From Merluccius polli (taxonomy: Eukaryota; Chordata; Actinopteri; Gadiformes; Merlucciidae): a stretch of DNA of 64,000 bases. The DNA lies in the NCBI GenBank assembly GCA_030340625.1, contig JAOPHQ010000594.1, forward strand, positions 62,001 through 126,000. Direction: 5' to 3'. The notes under the pieces are model-generated. The model searched no databases, was not told where the DNA came from, and was given only the letters and a program-made list of their open reading frames with translations. Numbering within the stretch: the stretch's first letter is position 1; each line of letters starts with the position of its first letter. Shown here piece by piece: positions 57,940-64,000 of this stretch. Position numbers and translations under genes: made by a program.

Positions 57940-58336
57940 CCTGTTTCCCCCAATGCTGCTTTTTCTGTTTTTGTTTCCCTTTTAGTAAATAACATTGTTG
58001 ATCTATTTCAATGCAGCCTAGTCTGTGAAACAAACCAGTATTGGTTTTTCGTCTCATCGGCCACCGAGGACCCTTACTAACGAAGCAATACACCCCCTTC
58101 AGGTCCCTTCCTTCCTGAGGTGGAACTGCTTCCAACATGCTTCACACAAACAGTATTACTCCTGCTGTTCGCTCATGTTCTTAGGAAAGCCTTTTTTGTT
58201 TGTTTTGTCCTTTTACTTAAGAATGGAAAAAAAATTGTGCCTTTTTATTTTCTTATTATACCATTTATATGTGTTAATATTTGCCATGGTTAACACCAGT
58301 GCTGGTATTGAACCCCCTTAATGTACAGAACAAGTA

Positions 58337-58342
58337 AATAAA
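58337..58342 (+). promoter_or_regulatory. candidate crkl poly(A) signal
   Basis: AATAAA in CAAGTAAATAAAATGTACG, followed by a T-rich stretch (ACTTCTTTAACTTG). Confidence 0.7.
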
Positions 58343-58360
58343 ATGTACGTCTACTTCTTT

Positions 58361-59408
58361 AACTTGCCCTCGACTGACAGTTCTTCCTGTGTATAGAATC
58401 GTCCTGTGTATCTGTTCTAGGTGATGAAGGTCTGTGTGCGGTGCCAGACTGTGTATCTGGAGCATGAAAGGGTTGGCCTGTGTCTGCGTCTCTATGGCTG
58501 CTAGTTATGATTCAGGAGAAGGAGACCCAGGAGGGAGGAAGCAATTAATGAATCTTAATGAGGTGCTAAGAAAAGAAAGCTGTTGTCTCGTTGACCTACA
58601 TAACGAGGCTGTCAAAACTTTGTCAAGGGCAAGGGGTTTGAGATTCCATGTCTTAGCAGGGCCATGGTAATGTATGTAGACACCTTTCTAAGGTGTGGAT
58701 GTACACAACACGGTATTGGAACACCTTGAGCGAGCGAGTGAGTTGAATGTGAAAAGACAAAGGTTTTTAAGTAGGCTACCAAAGGCTCCTCTAATGGGGG
58801 GCTCTGGTCTACTGCAGTGCCTTGGGCATGATGTCTAAATTTCTCTCCTAACTAGTTCCTTGGCCCTTTCCAAATGAAAAGAGAATCTCGTCAATAAGTG
58901 TTTATGTTCTATTCAACAACCAAAACAACTATTCACTAACAAATGAGACAACAAAAGGAGGTTGAGTTGCAACATGTGACTGGTATTCAGACTCGATGCT
59001 TTAGTACTGCGTCATAGTTTTAAAAGCAGATGGTGTTTGAATTGATCAACAGATGTGTTATAAGACGCTGTCCAGGAAAGAAGAGACAAAATATGTGCTC
59101 TGGATATTCTACTCTATTATTTTTTGCATATGGACACATCTTGAACCATGACTTAAAATGTCTAAGTGTGTGTGGGGGCATTGTCTTTAACATTTACGAG
59201 TACAAAAAAAATAAAATTGTTTGTTTTATGGCAGGCTCTAAGCAGGAGTTGACACCCCACAAATAATTCCATTTGGTAGTCCTACACTGCCACCACCAGA
59301 TATGCATTTGGCTGATCTCTCCTAATCTAGTAGCCATGGCCTGGCCCCGACTGTATTAAACATGACATCTCTGTCTCTCTGACTCACACTAGCCACTGAA
59401 TTTTAGTG
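58361..59408. other. intergenic, nothing recognised
   Basis: No coding, RNA or repeat boundary that I can support. Confidence 0.5.
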
Positions 59409-59649
59409 CAGTGGTTCTCAACTGGTCTGGCCTCAGGACCCACATGTGTCATTAGTCATTAAGTCACGACCCAAAAATAAAGTGTTTTGTACTAATATTG
59501 CAGTAATCAATTCGTGTACTGTTAAAAACATGGAGCGAACAAAATGCTGCAACAATTGGGGCTAAACTCAATGAAATAGTAAGCCATTAATTAATTAACA
59601 TTGAAATATTAGTTAATTGCCCTTGCGACCCACCAGTTAAGAATCACTG
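59409..59649. mobile_element. 241-bp hAT-like MITE
   Basis: The ends are CAGTGGTTCTCAACTGGTCT and CCAGTTAAGAATCACTG. Flanks TTTTAGTG and GTTTAGCA share TTTAG, a possible decayed 8-bp duplication. The CAGTGGTT start links it to the elements at 37936 and 62337. Confidence 0.75.
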
Positions 59650-60567
59650 GTTTAGCACAACACATTATACAAATGCGTAGCAGGCTATCATAAAAGACTG
59701 AGGCAGCTTGCAAAATGTGTAAAACTAAACACACTTGGGCCTACTTTAGAATACTATTGTTGAGTCTTTCTGTATATCAAAAACGAGCATCATGGACGAC
59801 CATAATGTATGAAGTTTGAATGAAAAACAATGCTGATGCAGATATTAACTTCATATATTTTATGAGGGATGTTATATTTCGTATCATACCCTTCTCCTTT
59901 AAGAAACAATACGCATACAAAAGTCAGACAACAATTTTTTGCATTAGCCTACATTAGAAAAAATGTGATCGAGGTGTCTGCACGTTAACATCTTTCTAGT
60001 TTTTTAATAAATGTAGACCATAGACATAAATATGTATAGGCCTACGTCTTTGATTGTTCACTTTGAATTTCAGAGAAATGTAGCCTAACATTGGAAACAA
60101 CGGGTCCAGAGAGCAAACATCCGGCCCAGTATTTTGCGTCACCCATGTGGATTTGCTAATCAAACAATCAGCCACTGGGAAGCTGGGGAGTGAGTTCAGC
60201 TGCCATGTTTCGTAGTGCTGGAGAGAAACATGACGGCATTTTTACTGGGAACCAGTTCCAACTGTGGAACCACGTTGGGAAACGTGAGTCGATTTCTGGA
60301 TCATGTATCTCGATTCATTTTGTTTGATTTTAATGTATGAACTTGTATATGCATATGATCTTTTTTAATGTCCACGATAGTTTCCACTAATTTAATAAGT
60401 CAGTTTTAATCTGCATTAAAGTCCATGTGTGTTACATCCGCGTGAATAGCCGTTGAATATCCAATATCTTTCTGACTTTAGAAAAAAATATTTTTAAAAT
60501 GCATAAGCTGCTATTGAGATGTGTTTATTTTTAATACACTACCACAGCAGCGCTATGCTTGAACCCC
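59650..60567. other. intergenic, one exon-like patch
   Basis: At 60230 an ATG opens MTAFLLGTSSNCGTTLGN and is followed by a donor-like AAC|GTGAGT. With no partner exon or known motif it is not called as a gene. Confidence 0.25.
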
Positions 60568-61671
60568 ACTGTGCGTTCACACCAGAAGCGAATTGAGCGA
60601 CCAAATCGCCGGAAGTCATTCACTTTCTATGGGCGAGAGCGTCCAAAGCGTCACAAGCGACCAACGCTACCAGCGGCAAAAGTTGAGCGTCCAGAGCGTC
60701 CAAAAAAAGTTGAAGACAGTTTAACTTTATGCAAATTACTATGACGCGTTTCAGCGGCAAAAACTGACAGCCAATCTGAATGTACGCTCTCCGCTTGCGT
60801 GGGTCCCGGGGAACACCGGCACTTTGGTTCCTACTGGACTTTGTTGGTTCCTACTGTAAAATGTCGACGGAAAAGTTAATGGCGGCTGTGGCGGGGCACC
60901 CGGTCTTGTACGATTAGGGTGACCAGACGTCCCGGTTTTACCGGGACAGTCCCGATTTTGAGTTGCGTGTCCCGAGTCCCGACAAAAGCCTGTCGGGACG
61001 CTAAAGTGTCCCGGTTTCCACCAACCACTATGAAATGTCCCCTGTTGTCAATCGCGCAACCGAAATGTTCCGCCAGCACCCCCCCGCCCCCCGCAAAGTG
61101 TCCCGGTTTTAGGTTCAGGAAATATGGTCACCCTATGTACGACAATACCGTAATAATCAGCTTAACTATCATTTTTACAAGCACACGCACGAAGCGGGCC
61201 GCCTAACGGCATGGACCAAGCGGTTCTGGACCAGGAAGGAGACATTGAACACTTTTAATAATCGTATTTACCGTATAACTGCACACAACTTTATTTAAAA
61301 GCAATCAAATGGAAAACATGTTTGTATTTTGGTGTCCGGTGCGTGTGGATGTGCGGCTCCTCCGGCGGAGCGGTTCATGTTAATAGCGGAGTCCGGGAGG
61401 GTTCACCTTCACGGCGTAGTTACGAGGGATGTGCGACTATCGTTTATCCAACAATCAAAACCGTCTCTGCAATATGGCCAAAGTGTATGGGAGTTCACTC
61501 TTTGATATGGCTGTCTAAAAGCATACGGCTCCTTTAAATGCGTCTGCATAATTTAATTGTACGTCATGAGCGTCTTGAGCGACAAAAGCGAACAAAAATA
61601 TTCGCAGCGAATCTTTATGAGCGACCAAAGCGTCTTTGCAGCGCAATTCGCTTCTGGTGTGAACGCACAGT
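60568..61671. mobile_element. 1.1-kb element with ACTGTGCGTTCACACCAGAA ends
   Basis: ACTGTGCGTTCACACCAGAA and its exact complement TTCTGGTGTGAACGCACAGT, with GCGAATT continuing the pairing, bound the element. GAGCGTCCAAAGCG-type short repeats lie inside both ends. It encloses the element at 60915-61135. No target duplication recognised. Confidence 0.82.
60915..61135. mobile_element. 221-bp hAT-like MITE, TSD TGTACGAT/TGTACGAC
   Basis: The ends are TAGGGTGACCAGACGTCCCG and AATATGGTCACCCTA. Flanking 8-mers TGTACGAT (60907-60914) and TGTACGAC (61136-61143) differ at one base. The interior repeats GTCCCGGTTTT and GTCCCGA words. Confidence 0.88.
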
Positions 61672-62336
61672 AAGGAGCATCAATTGTTCCGGTCGTAGTC
61701 GTAGTAAACACTTGAGAGGCTTGTAACAGTTCGGGTCCGTGTTCGGGGTTGAGGCAGCTCAGAGAGAGTAGAAAACAGTCACACAGTCACGCTGGTACTG
61801 GGGTTTCCACAATGCTCGTCATTTATTGTTATAACATCAACCTTACCAAGCCCGGTTGTAAGGCTATTATTTTATCACACATGAACAAAACAGAGGCCAC
61901 ATGTAACCATAATGTCACCGTTGAGTTGAGCAATGCGGTATAATGACGGCAACACAGTATGTCTTAAAGGTACAGTACGTCTTAAAGGTACAGAAAGGTA
62001 CACCACACAATTTCGACTGTGCCAAGCTTCCCCCCCCCCCCCCCCCCCCCGCTCGAGAATGGGCGTGATTTCAGCGCCTACAACGGACACGCCCCCAGCA
62101 TTTCAGGGCAGAGAGTACTGCTTATTCTTACAGGATTTTGAAACGTAATTCTACATACATGGCAACTTTTTTAATCGTTCGAATTTGGCTGGGTGGTTAA
62201 TAACACATTTTTCTGTGGCGTGACAAACTCAAAACACATATTTACTTTTGCTTTACAGAGACTTTAAGTACCCTCAGCCTTCTCTAAATAAAATATGCAT
62301 TTGCACATATGAGAAATTTAACCTGGTGCATTAAAT
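61672..62336. other. intergenic with a possible TTAA element
   Basis: TTAAAGGTACAG occurs at about 61963 and 61981, and CAGAGACTTTAAG at about 62257. These could be the ends of a short TTAA-flanked element, but the inverted match is only a few bases. A C run lies at about 62031-62050. Confidence 0.3.
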
Positions 62337-63189
62337 CAGTGGTTCCCTACCTGGGGGCCCGACCCTCACTAGGGGGCGCCAAAGCTCCACGGGGGTCACA
62401 AAGCCCTCTTGATGTTAAGGGTGTAAAGAAGTTTAGAAGTTTATTTATTTCTTTTTTTAATTCTCGTGCATAGAACGGCACGTGTAGACGTCAACACCAG
62501 CAGCATTCACAGAGCTAAATGACCTGGTCCCAAAACAAAGAGCTGATGGAAACATGACCAACGAGAAGAGAATGCTGAAATCCTCAAAAAGAATGAGGAC
62601 TTACCAAGATAGTTGAGTTTGGCTTCATAGAGGCAATGGACAAAATTAGAGCTGAATGTGTCATTTGCAGTGGGAAATTGGGAAATGAAAGTATGAAACC
62701 CTGACACTAGACTACTGCCAGGGCTGGAATTGACCAAAAGCAGGCGACTGCATCGTTTGAGTGCTCTCTCCTTATTGGGCAAGCCAAGAAGCCACACGAC
62801 ATCGGTGAAACGCTGATTAAACCGGCTTGCATTAAAATGGCTGAAATAATTAAAATACGTACTATTACGGACTATTAAAACATATGTATGATAGTGAAAT
62901 TAAAAGAAAATCATAGACAGACAAAGAATTGTGTTCCTAAAAATATAAGGAAAAATACATTGAAATATCCACAGGAAATAATCTGTTCAGAATTGCATAC
63001 ACATTTCCTGCAGGTATTAAGTTCACTATTTAGATTAATTATAAAGTTACTTGTTATGTGCTGTTGTTTTTTATGCAATGAATATAATTAAATATACATT
63101 AAGATATTTCAAAAGAAGTAGTAGCTACTTTGACTTTTTGTGCGAGGGGCGGTGGGGGTCTTCAGTGTATACACTGGTAAAATTGGGAT
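62337..63189 (+). mobile_element. hAT-like element, right end replaced by an ATG microsatellite
   Basis: It starts CAGTGGTTCCCTACCTGGGG and is colinear with the reverse complement of the 38273-41698 element minus its insertions. The final bases (CAGTGTATACACTGGTAAAA) run into a (ATG)n tract where the last terminal repeat should be. Confidence 0.85.
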
Positions 63190-63203
63190 GATGATGATGA
63201 TGC

Positions 63204-63262
<59 letters not shown>
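63188..63262. repeat. ATG trinucleotide microsatellite
   Basis: About 25 ATG units with one CTG interruption. Confidence 0.97.
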
Positions 63263-63267
<5 letters not shown>

Positions 63268-63544
63268 GATAACAAATTAAATGTTACTCAGCCATTTGTG
63301 ACCAATAAACCATGGCTAAGTGGTTAAAAATAAGATATATTTTTTTCAGTTATCATATTGCATATTTTAACTGGAGCATATTAATACTGGCCATCTGTGG
63401 TCCATGCCCAGTTAGCCCAGTCTGCAGCAAGGCATGCTGGGTAACGTTCTGTAATGCATTCTATATTGAATAGGGGAATGGATTCAAGCCTCATGATAAA
63501 AATGATGTAATGTTATCCACACAACGACCCACATAAAATGTGTG

Positions 63545-63960
63545 TATGTGTGTTCCATCGATCGCCTCCCTTTTCTAAGTTGCCTTACTGCCCGTGATTG
63601 CTGCAGAGATGTGTGTGCTGCATGTCCTGTGCATTTGATACATTGGTAGCTGTGGCAGGGTTTCTCCTGACCACACGCCACCTAAGTGGCTTTCCTGGGG
63701 CCCTCCGACACAGGACACGGGTAGATGTTGTTTCAAAGTATTTATTTGAGATGGCAAGATGTTAAGCCTAGCCGAAGTTACAAGCTGCCATGACAGTGGC
63801 TCCTTCCTGAGTGTGTGTTGATGGCTGGTTTATCCTGGGTGCCATGATTGCTCATGCACCACAAGTGTGCAGCCCCACCCAGCCAGAGTCCAATCAATCT
63901 GACTCCGGCCAGGTGACACACTCCACACACACCCTCCACAGTAGCATTTGTAGTGAAATA
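63545..63960. repeat. dispersed repeat, inverted relative to 420-571
   Basis: In reverse complement, CATGAGCAATCATGG and CACCCAGGATAAAC with GGGCTGCACAC match 486-560. The copy here extends further (GTGGCAGGGTTTCTCCTGAC near 63653). The class is unknown; an LTR fragment is possible. Confidence 0.6.
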
Positions 63961-64000
63961 AACTCCTCATTAAATTTGGATGGGGCGTGCACTGCAGACT

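Noticed and set aside
60230..60290. First exon of a further gene at about 60.2 kb
   Set aside because: One short frame before a GTGAGT is not enough; no promoter, partner exon or family match.

Overview
The window is teleost fish genomic DNA. Evidence: GT-AG introns, protein families with their closest recognisable counterparts in vertebrates, fish-type L2 LINE fragments, many non-autonomous DNA transposons, and long CA and trinucleotide microsatellites. Three genes lie on the + strand in the order ulk1 - ccdc74 - crkl. Every exon junction listed was checked by hand for splice dinucleotides and reading phase.

Region 1 to about 26.0 kb is the 3' part of ulk1 (autophagy-initiating kinase). It has 19 exons, from the end of the kinase C-lobe through the LC3-interacting motif, the disordered Ser/Pro-rich region with the mTORC1-site context, and the C-terminal ATG13-binding domain, giving 810 codons plus stop. 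The kinase N-lobe exons lie upstream of the window. A 3'UTR of about 2.7 kb ends near the AATAAA at 26002. The ulk1 introns hold hAT-like elements with 8-bp target duplications, two TTAA-flanked elements, a long-arm foldback transposon and an L2 fragment.

Region 26.0 to 43.35 kb is ccdc74 (coiled-coil protein, 327 aa, six exons). A perfect palindromic RFX X-box lies about 350 bp before its ATG and about 130 bp after the ulk1 poly(A) signal. Intron 3 carries an L2 LINE split by a TTAA-flanked foldback element. Intron 5 (9.8 kb) carries a 60-bp hairpin minisatellite, two copies of a longer interspersed repeat, and a nested transposon stack: two hAT-like elements sharing one target duplication, one of which contains a Tc1-like element (itself interrupted) and a palindromic MITE.

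Region 43.35 to 58.36 kb is an intergenic spacer, a CpG-rich promoter, and crkl (SH2-SH3-SH3 adaptor, 306 aa, three exons). A 60-bp minisatellite starts right at the exon 1 donor. Intron 2 has a three-layer nested transposon with a near-perfect palindrome at its core. The 3'UTR carries a 144-bp CA run. From 58.36 kb to the end there is no gene I can support, only transposon copies.

The three proteins act in different processes (autophagy initiation, a cilium/spindle-associated coiled-coil protein, tyrosine-kinase signalling) and I see no functional cluster. I found no clearly new biological system. The unusual content is the transposon nesting, the TTAA foldback elements, and the tandem arrays with splice-donor-like or tRNA-promoter-like motifs.
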